64,000 nucleotides of DNA from Pseudomonas frederiksbergensis (GTDB lineage Bacteria > Pseudomonadota > Gammaproteobacteria > Pseudomonadales > Pseudomonadaceae), in contig NZ_MOBM01000012.1 in NCBI RefSeq assembly GCF_003732275.1, forward strand, positions 558,001 to 622,000, read 5' to 3'. Of this stretch, positions 27,352 through 38,447 are shown piece by piece. Numbering within the stretch: position 1 is the first letter of the stretch; the number at the start of each line of letters is the position of its first letter. The notes beneath the pieces were generated by a model, which did not search any database, was not told where the DNA came from, and saw nothing but the letters and a program-made list of their open reading frames with translations. Position numbers and translations under genes: made by a program.

Positions 27352-27366
27352 ATAACAAGTTTTTCA
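27352..27366 (+). promoter_or_regulatory. Candidate ColR box upstream of the LTA-synthase-family gene
   Basis: ATAACAAGTTTTTCA fits the T-x-A-C...TTTTTCA core of the ColR site described in P. putida, with two mismatches against the consensus as remembered. It lies 70 bases before the gene at 27437, in the region shared with colR. Known ColR targets are envelope-lipid genes, so the location is sensible, but the match is imperfect. Confidence 0.4.
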
Positions 27367-27436
27367 CTATCGATTCACAACCTGACTACAGTGGTCGGGC
27401 GAGACTCTCGCGCTATAGAGAAGGAATGTAGACACA

Positions 27437-29386
27437 ATGGACTTTTTCAAGACTGCGCCAATGCGCATTCTCCTGCTTGTGACCGGCGCCTGGCTGGCCA
27501 TTTTCTTGCTGACCCGAACGATTCTGCTGATTACCCATCTGGACGAGGCCGGTAGCGGATTTTTGTCAATATTCGGCGTCGGCCTGCTTTATGACCTGGG
27601 CTTCATTGCCTATGCGGCACTGCCGATGGGCCTCTACTTGCTGCTCTGCCCGCCGGCCTTGTGGCGTCGCCGTGGCCACCGCTGGGTCCTTCAGGGGATG
27701 CTGACCGTCAGCCTGTTCGCCATGCTGTTCACTGCCGTGGCCGAATGGCTGTTTTGGGATGAATTCGGTGTGCGCTTTAACTTCATCGCCGTCGATTACC
27801 TCGTGTACTCCGACGAAGTACTGAACAACCTGCTTGAGTCCTACCCGATCGGCACACTGCTGAGCATCCTCGCAGTGCTGGCCATCGCCCTGAGTTTTGC
27901 GTTGCGCAAACCTTTCAATGCCGCGCTGGACGCTCCATTGCCACCACTGCGCGGGCGCCTGCTGAATGCACTGGGCCTGTTGATCGTCGCGGGGCTGAGC
28001 CTGCAACTGCTCAGTCAGGATTCACCGCGCGCCCAAGGCGGTAACGCCTATCAGAACGAACTGGCGAGCAATGGGCCGTATCAGTTCTTCGCTGCATTCC
28101 GTAACAATGAACTGGATTACCCACAGTTCTACAGCAGCCTGCCGACCTCCGTCGTCGCGCAACAGATTCGCGCTGAACTGACCGAGCCCAACGCCCGCTT
28201 TATCGGCGAAGATCCGCAGGATATTCGCCGGATAATCGACAATCCCGGCACCGAGCGAAAACCCAACATCGTGCTGGTGACTATCGAAAGCTTCAGCGCC
28301 AAGTACATGGGCAGCAACGGCAACGACCGCAACCTGACACCCAACCTCGATGCCTTGCGCAAGCAGAGCCTGTACTTCAATAATTTCTACGCCACCGGCA
28401 CCCGCACCGATCGCGGCCTGGAGGCCATTACCCTGGCCATCCCGCCAACGCCCGGCCGTTCGATCGTCAAGCGTGTGGGTCGCGAAAGCGGTTTCGCCAG
28501 CCTCGGCCAGCAACTCAGCGCCGTGGGTTACGACAGCGTGTTCGTGTATGGCGGGCGCGGTTACTTCGACAACATGAACGCGTTTTTCAGTGGCAACGGT
28601 TACCGTGTAGTGGACCAGAGCAGCGTCGATGAATCGGAGATTCACTTCAAGAATGCCTGGGGCATGGCCGACGAAGACCTTTACAACCAGACCCTGAAAC
28701 TGGCCGACGCCGACTACGCCAGGCAACAGCCGTTTCTGCTGCAACTGATGACCACCTCCAACCATCGTCCTTATACCTATCCGGACAACCGGATCGATAT
28801 CAAATCCGGCAGCGGTCGCGACGGCGCGGTGAAGTACACCGACTATGCCATTGGTCAGTTCCTCGATCAGGCGCGCAAGAAGCCGTGGTTCGACGATACA
28901 ATCTTCGTCTTCGTCGCCGACCACACGGCTGGTAGCGCCGGCAAGGAAGACTTGCCGATCAGCAACTACCAGATTCCATTGTTCATCTATGCGCCGAAAT
29001 TCATCGACGCTCGGGAAACAGCGCAACTGGCCAGCCAGATCGACTTGGCGCCGACCTTGCTGGGGCTGCTGAACCTGGACTATCAATCGACCTTCTTCGG
29101 CCGCAATTTGCTGCAGGACAATCCACTGCCGCCACGCGTGGTCGTTGGCAATTACCAGCATCTGGGCTTGTTCGACGGCAAGGATTTGGCGATCCTGAGC
29201 CCACGTCAGGGCCTGCGTCGCCACGATGATGCGCTGATCGAGAGCCGCGAATCGATGGCCGATGCCAGTGATCCACTGATCACCCGCGCCATCACGTATT
29301 ACCAAAGCGCCAGTTATGGCTTCAAGCAACAGCTGCTTGGCTGGAGGGGGCCCAAGGAGGGCACCGACCAAGTCAGCGAACGTTAA
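27437..29386 (+). CDS. LTA-synthase-family membrane sulfatase/phosphotransferase
   Basis: A 649-residue protein with five N-terminal membrane helices (to about residue 190) and a large periplasmic alkaline-phosphatase-fold domain. Active-site features are visible: KPNIVLVTIESFSAKY (metal ligand Glu), a probable catalytic Thr in YATGTRTDRGLEA, and FVFVADHTA (Asp/His ligands). Family members (LtaS, MdoB/OpgB, EptA relatives) transfer phospho-head-groups in the periplasm. A phosphoglycerol transferase role on osmoregulated glucans or lipids is possible; the substrate is unknown. It is divergent from colR and followed by a PAP2 phosphatase. Confidence 0.85.
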   Translation: MDFFKTAPMRILLLVTGAWLAIFLLTRTILLITHLDEAGSGFLSIFGVGLLYDLGFIAYAALPMGLYLLLCPPALWRRRGHRWVLQGMLTVSLFAMLFTAVAEWLFWDEFGVRFNFIAVDYLVYSDEVLNNLLESYPIGTLLSILAVLAIALSFALRKPFNAALDAPLPPLRGRLLNALGLLIVAGLSLQLLSQDSPRAQGGNAYQNELASNGPYQFFAAFRNNELDYPQFYSSLPTSVVAQQIRAELTEPNARFIGEDPQDIRRIIDNPGTERKPNIVLVTIESFSAKYMGSNGNDRNLTPNLDALRKQSLYFNNFYATGTRTDRGLEAITLAIPPTPGRSIVKRVGRESGFASLGQQLSAVGYDSVFVYGGRGYFDNMNAFFSGNGYRVVDQSSVDESEIHFKNAWGMADEDLYNQTLKLADADYARQQPFLLQLMTTSNHRPYTYPDNRIDIKSGSGRDGAVKYTDYAIGQFLDQARKKPWFDDTIFVFVADHTAGSAGKEDLPISNYQIPLFIYAPKFIDARETAQLASQIDLAPTLLGLLNLDYQSTFFGRNLLQDNPLPPRVVVGNYQHLGLFDGKDLAILSPRQGLRRHDDALIESRESMADASDPLITRAITYYQSASYGFKQQLLGWRGPKEGTDQVSER

Positions 29387-29392
29387 CCGAAT

Positions 29393-29422
29393 GGCCCCGG
29401 GCTGATGCCCCGGGGCTTTTTC
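29393..29422 (+). terminator. Intrinsic terminator after the LTA-synthase-family gene
   Basis: Stem GCCCCGG / CCGGGGC followed by TTTTT, directly after the stop at 29386. It overlaps the leader of the PAP2 gene, so downstream expression may come partly from read-through. Confidence 0.75.
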
Positions 29423-29440
29423 CTTTCTTCAGGCCCCACC

Positions 29441-30184
29441 ATGTCATCAACCGCTATCCGTCCCGTCTCCCGCCCACTTAACGTCTGGCTGTGCCTGGGC
29501 GTGCCCGCCATTGCGGCAATCACTCTGCTGCTGCTTGAGCTGACGTCCCTGGACATGGACCTTGCCAAGCTGTTCTATGACCCGGTCGCCGGGGCATTCA
29601 TCGGGCGGCACAGTTACTTCCTGGAAGACATCCTGCATGACCGGGCCAAGCAAGTGGTCATCGCCTTTTCGGTGTTCTCCATCCTGGGCCTCATCGCTTC
29701 TTTTTTCATGGACAGGCTCAAACCGTTCAAACGGGAACTGGCTTGCCTGGTGGTTTCCCTGGCGCTGGCGACATCCTTTGTCACTCCGGTCAAAGCGGTG
29801 ACGGCGGTGCAATGCCCCTGGAGCCTGGAGCAATTCGGCGGGCACGAAACCTACAGCGAACTGCTCAGCCCTCGCCCGCACACCGACAAGCCGGGCCGCT
29901 GCTGGCCGGGTGGTCATGCGGCGACTGGCTTCACATTGTTTGCACTGTTCTTCGTGTTGCGCGACCGTCGTCCGCGCCTGGCGCGCAAGGCGTTTATCTT
30001 CGCTTTCACGTTGGGCTCGGTGTTTTCCATCAGCCGGATGATGCAGGGCGCGCACTTCTTTTCGCACAATGTATGGACGGCGATTTTCTGCTGGCTGATT
30101 TGTCTGGGGGCGTATTACTTCATCCTCTATCGACCGGCGTCCAGGGCAGATCGCGTGACCGAGGCTGAGCCGGTCAGCGCCTGA
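29441..30184 (+). CDS. PAP2-family membrane phosphatase
   Basis: A 247-residue protein with about six membrane helices. The acid-phosphatase motifs are WPGGHAATGF (standing for PSGH) and SRMMQGAHFFSHN (standing for S-R-x5-H-x3-D). In the last motif the final Asp is replaced by His, a variant that recurs in a proteobacterial subgroup, so activity may be retained. Such enzymes remove phosphate from lipids such as phosphatidylglycerol phosphate, undecaprenyl-PP or lipid A. The start at 29441 (MSSTAIR) fits an AGG site eight bases upstream. Confidence 0.82.
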   Translation: MSSTAIRPVSRPLNVWLCLGVPAIAAITLLLLELTSLDMDLAKLFYDPVAGAFIGRHSYFLEDILHDRAKQVVIAFSVFSILGLIASFFMDRLKPFKRELACLVVSLALATSFVTPVKAVTAVQCPWSLEQFGGHETYSELLSPRPHTDKPGRCWPGGHAATGFTLFALFFVLRDRRPRLARKAFIFAFTLGSVFSISRMMQGAHFFSHNVWTAIFCWLICLGAYYFILYRPASRADRVTEAEPVSA

Positions 30185-30196
30185 ACAAAGATCTAA

Positions 30197-30286
30197 TGTG
30201 GGAGCGAGCCTGCTCGCGATGGCGGACTGACATTCAACAACGGCGTTGACTGTAATGGCCTCATCGCGAGCAGGCTCGCTCCCACA
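30197..30286. repeat. REP doublet, GTGGGAGCGAGCC family
   Basis: TGTGGGAGCGAGCCTGCTCG and its mirror CGAGCAGGCTCGCTCCCACA lie between the PAP2 gene and the convergent groEL gene. Confidence 0.92.
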
Positions 30287-30316
30287 ATGGATCCAGGTAA
30301 CTTCAATTACAGGCAA

Positions 30317-30354
30317 TAAAAAACCCCGCCTGCTTAGCGCAGGCGGGGTTTTTA
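30317..30354. terminator. Intrinsic terminator, bidirectional, after groEL
   Basis: Stem AAAAACCCCGCCTG / CAGGCGGGGTTTTT with a short CTTAGCG-type loop, 20 bases beyond the groEL stop on the minus strand, also serving the opposite strand. Confidence 0.93.
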
Positions 30355-30373
30355 TGTACGGGGTGAGGCTGGC

Positions 30374-32029
<1,656 letters not shown>

Positions 32030-32066
32030 TTAAATACTTTGTAGTAGCGGGAAAATGAGCGGGGAA

Positions 32067-32360
32067 TCAGCCTTCGATTACTGCGAGGATTTCGCTCTCG
32101 CCAATGACCAGCAGGTCTTCGCCGTCAACTTTCACAGTGTTGCTGCCGGAGTAAGGGCCGAACACAACCTTGTCACCCACTTTCACGGCCAGCGCACGCA
32201 CGTCACCGTTGTCCAGTGCTTTGCCTGGGCCTACGGCGAGGACTTCACCCTGGTTTGGCTTCTCAGCAGCCGAACCTGGCAGGACGATACCGCCAGCGGT
32301 TTTCTTTTCTTCTTCGCTGCGACGGACGACGACGCGGTCATGCAGAGGACGAAGCTTCAT
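32067..32360 (-). CDS. groES: GroES, 10-kDa co-chaperonin
   Basis: A 97-residue cap of the GroEL ring. It shows [14 protein letters not shown], the mobile loop ([11 protein letters not shown]) and [13 protein letters not shown]. The AGGAGA ribosome site lies directly upstream of the ATG at 32360. First gene of the groESL operon, preceded by a structured leader and a heat-shock promoter. Confidence 0.99.
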   Translation of the reverse strand: MKLRPLHDRVVVRRSEEEKKTAGGIVLPGSAAEKPNQGEVLAVGPGKALDNGDVRALAVKVGDKVVFGPYSGSNTVKVDGEDLLVIGESEILAVIEG

Positions 32361-32364
32361 TGTC

Positions 32365-32495
32365 GATCTCTCCTAATTGTGGTTTTCATCGGCCGGTGTA
32401 ATCCCGGCGGGTTTAACAAATCCGGCGACGCCGGGTGCGGTTCGTCAAGCGAACCGCGGAAGTCTGTCTGGCGCAATTGCCAGAAACCTTGCGGT
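32365..32495 (-). ncRNA. groES leader RNA (Pseudomon-groES-type motif)
   Basis: On the minus strand the leader folds into successive hairpins: TCTGGC-AATTGC-GCCAGA, GCGGTTCG-CTTGA-CGAACCGC and CCGGCG-T-CGCCGG, followed by CCCGCCGGG, and ends at the ribosome site. A conserved structured 5' UTR called Pseudomon-groES is known upstream of groES in this genus; location and hairpin series agree. The exact boundaries are estimated. It probably acts in cis on groES expression. Confidence 0.6.
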
Positions 32496-32503
32496 GACCG
32501 TTA

Positions 32504-32532
32504 CATAAGGGCGCACAAGCTTATTTCAAGGG
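32504..32532 (-). promoter_or_regulatory. Heat-shock (sigma-32) promoter of groESL
   Basis: On the minus strand, CCCTTGAAA (-35) is followed after 12 bases by CCCTTATG (-10), close to the sigma-32 consensus CTTGAAA and CCCCATNT. It lies about 145 bases upstream of the groES ATG, just ahead of the structured leader. Confidence 0.75.
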
Positions 32533-32570
32533 CGGGGAGCGAAAAATTTTTATCTCAATGCCCTGAAAAC

Positions 32571-32600
32571 GAACACGGCACCCGAAGGTGCCGTGTCGAT
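32571..32600 (-). terminator. Probable terminator of fxsA
   Basis: ACACGGCACC-CGAA-GGTGCCGTGT hairpin immediately after the fxsA stop; on the minus strand it is followed by TTCGTTTTC, a weak T run. Confidence 0.65.
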
Positions 32601-32607
32601 GGAAGTG

Positions 32608-33084
32608 TTACTTGGAATCGCGGTGTTCGAACTCGCCTTCGATCACATTGGGCTCACGGCCCAATGGTTGCTGTGGAGCAGGACCGCCCCGTGGCTGAAG
32701 GTCATCGGCGAACGCACGCTGACGTATCGCTTGTTCCTCGGCGCGCAGACGCATTTTGTTGGCCAGCAGTCGACGAGAGATCGGCAACAACATGATCAGA
32801 CCCAGCACGTCGGTGACGAAGCCCGGCAAGATCAACAGACCGCCAGCCAGGGCCAGCATCAGGCCTTCGAGCATGGTCTGAGCCGGCAGCTCGCCACGAT
32901 TCAGGCTTTCACGGGCGCGCAGTGCAGTTGCCAGACCGGCGATACGCAGCACGAACACGCCGAGCATCGAGCCGAGAATGATCAGCAGCAGGGCCGGGAA
33001 AAACCCGATCGCCCCGCTAACCTTGACGAATACGAACAGCTCCAACACCGGGAACAGTACAAAGAGCAATAAAAAAGGGCGCAT
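32608..33084 (-). CDS. fxsA: FxsA-family membrane protein
   Basis: A 158-residue inner-membrane protein with three to four hydrophobic segments and the family stretch GGLLILPGFVTDVLGLIMLLP. The C-terminal tail is polar. E. coli FxsA suppresses F-exclusion of phage T7; its cellular role is unclear. Start at the ATG ending 33084 (MRPFLLLF) with a GAGG site nine bases upstream; a TTG start 15 bases earlier is less likely. Next to groESL, as in PAO1. Confidence 0.88.
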   Translation of the reverse strand: MRPFLLLFVLFPVLELFVFVKVSGAIGFFPALLLIILGSMLGVFVLRIAGLATALRARESLNRGELPAQTMLEGLMLALAGGLLILPGFVTDVLGLIMLLPISRRLLANKMRLRAEEQAIRQRAFADDLQPRGGPAPQQPLGREPNVIEGEFEHRDSK

Positions 33085-33150
33085 CAAATGGTTCCTCAAC
33101 GCAAGAATGCCTTGCCAGTCTTCCCTAGATGACGTCGCCGTTTCGTGAAT

Positions 33151-33882
33151 TCAAGCGTCGGCCACTTCATTTTTCGGCCAATGCTCGGCGTGAGCCAGGA
33201 AAACCAAGGCTTCCCGGACTTGTGTCGGCGTATTACAGGGCGTTTGAAACGGCAACCAGTAGAGCCCCTGACCGATGCGCAAGTGCATGCCTTCGGTGTC
33301 GATGCCGGCCAATTGCGCCGGCGTGGTTTTCGGCAGCCCCGCCAGCTCGACGTAGTGCGCAATGGCTTTGGCGTGATCGGCATTCATGTGCTCGACCATG
33401 CTCACTTCGGCCTTGCCGGCGAACGGGTTGGCGAGGGTCAACTGATCGATCCAGTGGATCGCGCCGAAGCCGCCGATGTAGCGGTGACGTACTTCGTTGA
33501 GCACCCAGAAATCGAAATCATGGGCCTTGTGATAGTTCTGCGAATCCGGGAAATAGCGGTAGTAACGCTCGGCTGCCGCTTCGATGGCAGCGGGCTCTTG
33601 AAGCTTTTCTGCCTCGGCGAGGTAAGTCAGGCGACCAACGGCTTGTACGTCTTCGGCTTCACGCTCACCCACCAGCAGCGAACATTTCGGATCTTTCTGC
33701 AGGTTGTGGGTGTGCTGAGCGATGCGGCTGATAAGGATCAGCGGCCGGCCCTGCTCGTCCAGGCAGTAGGGAACCACGGAGCCAAACGGGAAACCGGGCA
33801 TCGCTTTGGAGTGCGTCGAGAGCACTCCACGGTATTCCTTGAGAAGCAATTCTCGGGCATGCTTAGCCACTACAACGCTCAA
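33151..33882 (-). CDS. HugZ-type pyridoxamine-oxidase-like protein (DUF2470)
   Basis: A 243-residue protein with an N-terminal split-barrel FMN-binding-like domain ([21 protein letters not shown]) and a C-terminal DUF2470 domain ([18 protein letters not shown]). HugZ relatives bind or degrade haem, and the second domain is shared with them; haem breakdown is not proven here. The start is a TTG at 33882: an AAGGAG site lies seven bases upstream and the conserved sequence begins right after ([12 protein letters not shown]). The longer frame upstream is non-conserved. Confidence 0.75.
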   Translation of the reverse strand: MSVVVAKHARELLLKEYRGVLSTHSKAMPGFPFGSVVPYCLDEQGRPLILISRIAQHTHNLQKDPKCSLLVGEREAEDVQAVGRLTYLAEAEKLQEPAAIEAAAERYYRYFPDSQNYHKAHDFDFWVLNEVRHRYIGGFGAIHWIDQLTLANPFAGKAEVSMVEHMNADHAKAIAHYVELAGLPKTTPAQLAGIDTEGMHLRIGQGLYWLPFQTPCNTPTQVREALVFLAHAEHWPKNEVADA

Positions 33883-34047
33883 TTTATGACTCCTTATATA
33901 GAATCCGTCAACAAAACGGACAGGCGCCTGGGCAAAGTTCCAGCACGCCATAGGGGCAGTTCTCATGTGCAGCCAAGCCATATCAGGCTCAGATCGAGAG
34001 GCCCTCTAGGAAGGAAAACCACTCCGATCTGCTATGGGGCTATGCGA

Positions 34048-34806
34048 ATGCAACTCACTGACAAAGTAATCATTATCACCGGCGGTTGCCAGGGTTTAGG
34101 TCGTTCCATGGCCGAGTATCTCGCCGGCAAAGGCGCGAAGCTGGCGCTGGTGGACCTGAATCAGGAAAAACTCGACGCCGCCGTCGCCGCTTGCAAAGCC
34201 AAGGGTGTCGAGGCCCGTGCCTACCTGTGCAACGTCGCCGATGAAGAGCAAGTGACCCACATGGCCGCCCAGGTGGCTGACGATTTCGGTGCGATCCATG
34301 GCCTGATCAACAACGCCGGCATTCTGCGCGACGGCCTGCTATTGAAGGTCAAGGACGGCGAAATGACCAAGATGAGCCTGGCCCAATGGCAGGCAGTCAT
34401 CGACGTCAACCTGACCGGTGTGTTCCTGTGCACCCGTGAAGTCGCGGCAAAAATGGTCGAGCTGAACAACAGCGGCGCGATCATCAATATCTCGTCGATT
34501 TCGCGCGCTGGCAACGTTGGCCAGACCAACTACTCCGCTGCCAAGGCCGGTGTCGCTGCGGCGACCGTGACCTGGGCCAAGGAACTGGCACGTTACGGCA
34601 TTCGCGTGGCGAGCATTGCGCCGGGCTTCATCGAAACCGAGATGACCCTGAGCATGAAGCCGGAAGCGCTGGAGAAAATGACCTCCGCGATTCCGCTCAA
34701 GCGCATGGGTAAACCTGAAGAGATCGCCCAGTCGGCGGCCTACATTTTCGAGAACGACTACTACACCGGTCGGATTCTGGAATTGGATGGCGGGTTGCGG
34801 ATTTAA
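34048..34806 (+). CDS. fabG: 3-oxoacyl-ACP reductase-like short-chain dehydrogenase
   Basis: A 252-residue classical SDR. Cofactor motif [12 protein letters not shown] at the N-terminus, NNAG at about 90, catalytic Ser in NISSISRAG and Tyr/Lys in YSAAK at about 155. It resembles FabG, which reduces 3-oxoacyl-ACP with NADPH, but it is not within a fab cluster and may be an accessory paralogue. The ATG at 34048 (MQLTDK) has GGGG eight bases upstream; the ATG at 34042 is too close to it. Divergent from the HugZ-type gene. Confidence 0.8.
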   Translation: MQLTDKVIIITGGCQGLGRSMAEYLAGKGAKLALVDLNQEKLDAAVAACKAKGVEARAYLCNVADEEQVTHMAAQVADDFGAIHGLINNAGILRDGLLLKVKDGEMTKMSLAQWQAVIDVNLTGVFLCTREVAAKMVELNNSGAIINISSISRAGNVGQTNYSAAKAGVAAATVTWAKELARYGIRVASIAPGFIETEMTLSMKPEALEKMTSAIPLKRMGKPEEIAQSAAYIFENDYYTGRILELDGGLRI

Positions 34807-34810
34807 AGCA

Positions 34811-34908
34811 AGATCAAAAGATCGCAGCCTCGCTTCGCTCGACAGCTCCTACATGGATAGGCTTACACCTGTAGGAGCTGTCGAGCGAAGCGAGGCTGCG
34901 ATCTTTTC
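34811..34908. repeat. REP doublet, GATCGCAGCC family, stem variant
   Basis: AAAAGATCGCAGCCTCGCTT and its mirror AAGCGAGGCTGCGATCTTTT. In both arms the usual CCTTCGGCAG core is replaced by CCTCGCTTCGCTCGACAG, so the arms changed together and stayed complementary. It lies between two genes whose homologues are far apart in PAO1. Confidence 0.9.
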
Positions 34909-34914
34909 AGCAAA

Positions 34915-36009
34915 TCAATCGTCGCTGACGGTGATGTTCGGCATCGCCGGCGTTGCCGCTTCCTGCAACACAATCCGCGCGCCGACATGGCGGGCCAGTT
35001 CCTGGTAAACCATCGCAATCTGACTGTCCGGCTCGGCGATCACGGTTGGCTTGCCGCCATCGGCTTGTTCGCGGATCAGCATCGACAGTGGCAACGAAGC
35101 CAACAGCTCGACACCGTACTGGTTGGCCAGCTTCACACCGCCGCCCTCACCGAACAGATGCTCGGCATGCCCGCAGTTGGAGCAGATATGCACGGCCATG
35201 TTTTCCACCACGCCCAGCACCGGGATGTTGACCTTGCGGAACATCTCCACGCCCTTGCGCGCGTCCAGCAATGCCAGATCCTGTGGGGTGGTCACGATTA
35301 CCGCACCGGCCACCGGGACTTTCTGCGCCAGGGTGAGCTGGATGTCGCCGGTGCCTGGCGGCATGTCGATAACCAGGTAATCCAGGTCACCCCAGGCCGT
35401 TTGCGTGACCAGTTGCAACAGGGCGCCGGACACCATCGGTCCGCGCCAGACCATCGGCGTGTTGTCGTCGGTCAGGAAGGCCATGGACATCACTTCGACG
35501 CCATGGGATTCGATCGGGATGAACCACTTCTGATCCTTGACCTTTGGTCGGGTGCCTTCAGGGATGCCGAACATGATGCCCTGGCTCGGGCCGTAGATGT
35601 CCGCGTCGAGAATCCCGACCTTGGCGCCTTCACGGGCCAGCGCCAACGCGAGGTTGGCAGCAGTGGTGGACTTGCCCACACCACCCTTGCCGGACGCCAC
35701 GGCCACAACGTTCTTGACGTTGGCCAGCCCCGGAATCTGCGCCTGGGCCTTGTGCGCGGCGATCACGCTGATGATCTCGACGCGCGCGGTGACGACGCCG
35801 TCCAGGCCTTCGATGGCCAGTTGCAGCAACTGCGCCCAGCCGCTCTTGAACAGACCGGCGGCATAACCCAGCTCCAGCTGAACGCTGACGCGATCACCCT
35901 GGATGTCGATGCTGCGCACGCACCCGGCGCTGACCGGGTCCTGGTTCAGATAAGGGTCGGTGTATTGGCGAAGGACGGCTTCCACCGCTGCGCGATTGAC
36001 GGCGCTCAT
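34915..36009 (-). CDS. apbC: ApbC/Mrp, iron-sulfur carrier P-loop ATPase
   Basis: A 364-residue protein: an N-terminal MIP18-like domain (about 1-90), then a deviant Walker A GKGGVGKST, DADIYGPSQ, and the CxxC motif (HICSNCGH) that holds a [4Fe-4S] cluster in the dimer. It delivers Fe-S clusters to apo-proteins. Start at 36009 (MSAVNRA) because the upstream frame reads into REP sequence. Divergent from metG, as in many gammaproteobacteria. Confidence 0.95.
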   Translation of the reverse strand: MSAVNRAAVEAVLRQYTDPYLNQDPVSAGCVRSIDIQGDRVSVQLELGYAAGLFKSGWAQLLQLAIEGLDGVVTARVEIISVIAAHKAQAQIPGLANVKNVVAVASGKGGVGKSTTAANLALALAREGAKVGILDADIYGPSQGIMFGIPEGTRPKVKDQKWFIPIESHGVEVMSMAFLTDDNTPMVWRGPMVSGALLQLVTQTAWGDLDYLVIDMPPGTGDIQLTLAQKVPVAGAVIVTTPQDLALLDARKGVEMFRKVNIPVLGVVENMAVHICSNCGHAEHLFGEGGGVKLANQYGVELLASLPLSMLIREQADGGKPTVIAEPDSQIAMVYQELARHVGARIVLQEAATPAMPNITVSDD

Positions 36010-36107
36010 GGGCAACTCCGATAGCAAGACTGGAAAATCAGGCGGGTATCCTAACCGTTCTACATCATAGACGGCATGCCCCACGATGATTTGTGGCAAA
36101 CACATCC

Positions 36108-36242
36108 CTGTGGCGAGGGAGCTTGCTCCCGCTCGACTGCGCAGCAGTCGTAATCACGTTGACGCGATCCTTCTGCCGGAACCGGGTTGCTGGGGTTGGG
36201 GCGGCTTCGCCACCCAGCGGGAGCAAGCTCCCTCGCCACAAA
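36108..36242. repeat. REP doublet, GTGGCGAGGG family
   Basis: CTGTGGCGAGGGAGCTTGCT and its mirror AGCAAGCTCCCTCGCCACA enclose inner hairpins (CTGCGCAGCAG, GGCGGCTTCGCC). It occupies most of the apbC-metG divergent region, unusually lying upstream of both genes. Confidence 0.9.
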
Positions 36243-36376
36243 AGCCCTCCCGCACACCGCAAACTCATCCCCACTCTTTTCAAAGGCGATGCATCCGGAA
36301 ACAGGCCCGAAGGGTGAAAAATATGCGCCAGCGCTTTATAGTGGCCGACCTCCGTTTCATCAAGTAGCCGAGCCCC

Positions 36377-38428
36377 ATGTCCGAGCCACGCAAGATCCTC
36401 GTCACCAGCGCCCTGCCCTATGCCAATGGTTCGATCCACCTCGGCCATATGCTGGAATACATCCAGACCGATATGTGGGTGCGCTTCCAGAAGCATCGCG
36501 GTAATCAATGCATTTATGTCTGCGCCGACGACGCCCACGGTTCGGCCATCATGCTGCGCGCGGAAAAGGAAGGCATCACCCCGGAACAACTGATCGCCAA
36601 TGTCCAGGCTGAACACAGCGCCGACTTTGCCGAGTTCCTGGTGGACTTCGACAACTTCCACTCCACTCACGCTGAAGAAAACCGTGAGCTGTCGAGCCAG
36701 ATCTATCTGAAGCTGCGCGACGCCGGGCACATCGCCACGCGCTCGATCACTCAGTACTTCGACCCGGAAAAGAAAATGTTCCTGGCCGACCGCTTCATCA
36801 AGGGCACCTGCCCGAAATGCGGCACCGAAGACCAGTACGGCGACAACTGCGAGAAATGCGGTGCGACCTACGCGCCGACCGACCTCAAAGATCCGAAGTC
36901 GGCAATCTCCGGCGCCACGCCGGTGCTCAAGGATTCCCAGCACTTCTTCTTCAAGCTGCCGGATTTCCAGGAAATGCTGCAAGCCTGGACCCGCAGCGGC
37001 ACCCTGCAAGAAGCCGTGGCCAACAAGATCGCCGAATGGCTGGATGCCGGCCTGCAACAGTGGGACATTTCCCGCGATGCGCCGTACTTCGGCTTCGAAA
37101 TTCCCGACGAGCCGGGCAAGTATTTCTACGTGTGGCTGGACGCGCCGATTGGCTACATGGCCAGCTTCAAGAACCTCTGCGCCCGTCGTCCGGACCTGGA
37201 CTTCGACGCGTTCTGGGCCAAGGATTCCACCGCCGAGCTGTACCATTTCATCGGCAAGGATATCGTTAACTTCCACGCCCTGTTCTGGCCCGCCATGCTT
37301 GAAGGCGCCGGTTTCCGCAAACCGACCGGCATCAACGTACACGGCTACCTGACCGTCAACGGCCAGAAGATGTCCAAGTCCCGCGGCACGTTCGTCAAGG
37401 CGCGGACTTACCTGGATCACCTGTCGCCGGAATACCTGCGTTACTACTACGCCGCCAAGCTGAGTCGTGGCGTCGACGACCTGGACCTGAACCTCGAAGA
37501 CTTCGTGCAGAAGGTCAACTCCGACCTGGTCGGCAAAGTCGTCAACATCGCCAGCCGTTGCGCCGGATTCATCCATAAAGGCAACGCCGGTGTACTGGTG
37601 GCCGGCAACGCCGCGCCGGAACTGACCGATGCCTTCCTGGCCGCAGCGCCAAGCATTGCCGAAGCCTATGAAGCTCGCGACTTTGCCCGTGCCATGCGCG
37701 AAATCATGGGCCTGGCCGACCGCGCCAACGCCTGGATCGCCGACAAGGCACCGTGGTCGCTGAACAAACAGGAAGGCAAGCAAGATGAAGTCCAGGCCAT
37801 TTGCGCCTTGGGCATCAACCTGTTCCGCCAACTGGTGATCTTCCTCAAACCGGTGCTGCCGCTGCTGGCCGCCGATGCCGAGGCTTTCCTGAACGTCGCA
37901 CCGTTGACCTGGAACGACCACGCCACCTTGCTCAGCAACCATCAGCTGAACGAATTCAAACCGTTGATGACCCGTATCGACCCGGTAAAAGTGCAAGCCA
38001 TGACCGACGCCTCGAAAGAAGACCTGACCGCCAGCGCAACCGACACCGGCCAAGCGGCACCCGCCGGCAACGGTGAACTGGCCAAGGATCCGCTGTCGCC
38101 AGAGATCGAGTTCGACACCTTTGCCGCTGTAGACTTGCGCGTGGCGCTGATTCTCAAGGCCGAAGCCGTGGAAGGTGCCGACAAGCTGCTGCGCCTGACC
38201 CTGGACATCGGTGATGAGCAGCGCAACGTGTTCTCCGGGATCAAGAGCGCTTACCCGGACCCGTCCAAGCTCAATGGTCGCCTGACCATGATGATCGCCA
38301 ACCTCAAGCCCCGCAAAATGAAATTCGGGATCTCCGAAGGCATGGTGATGGCAGCCGGCCCTGGCGGTGAAGAAATCTACCTGCTGAGCCCCGACAGCGG
38401 CGCCAAGCCGGGTCAGCGCATCAAGTAA
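36377..38428 (+). CDS. metG: MetG, methionyl-tRNA synthetase
   Basis: A 683-residue class I synthetase. HIGH-type motif HLGHML near residue 25, zinc knuckles CPKCG...CEKCG at about 145-165, KMSKS at 331-335, an anticodon-binding helical domain, and a C-terminal tRNA-binding (Trbp111-like) domain from about 580 ([17 protein letters not shown]). Full length for the large dimeric form. Start at 36377 (MSEPRKILV). Confidence 0.98.
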   Translation: MSEPRKILVTSALPYANGSIHLGHMLEYIQTDMWVRFQKHRGNQCIYVCADDAHGSAIMLRAEKEGITPEQLIANVQAEHSADFAEFLVDFDNFHSTHAEENRELSSQIYLKLRDAGHIATRSITQYFDPEKKMFLADRFIKGTCPKCGTEDQYGDNCEKCGATYAPTDLKDPKSAISGATPVLKDSQHFFFKLPDFQEMLQAWTRSGTLQEAVANKIAEWLDAGLQQWDISRDAPYFGFEIPDEPGKYFYVWLDAPIGYMASFKNLCARRPDLDFDAFWAKDSTAELYHFIGKDIVNFHALFWPAMLEGAGFRKPTGINVHGYLTVNGQKMSKSRGTFVKARTYLDHLSPEYLRYYYAAKLSRGVDDLDLNLEDFVQKVNSDLVGKVVNIASRCAGFIHKGNAGVLVAGNAAPELTDAFLAAAPSIAEAYEARDFARAMREIMGLADRANAWIADKAPWSLNKQEGKQDEVQAICALGINLFRQLVIFLKPVLPLLAADAEAFLNVAPLTWNDHATLLSNHQLNEFKPLMTRIDPVKVQAMTDASKEDLTASATDTGQAAPAGNGELAKDPLSPEIEFDTFAAVDLRVALILKAEAVEGADKLLRLTLDIGDEQRNVFSGIKSAYPDPSKLNGRLTMMIANLKPRKMKFGISEGMVMAAGPGGEEIYLLSPDSGAKPGQRIK

Positions 38429-38447
38429 AGCCCTGCGGTAAACCGAT

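Noticed and set aside
33145..34047. N-terminal extension of the SDR frame by about 300 residues
   Set aside because: It runs antisense through the HugZ-type gene; the conserved SDR begins at 34048 with its own ribosome site.
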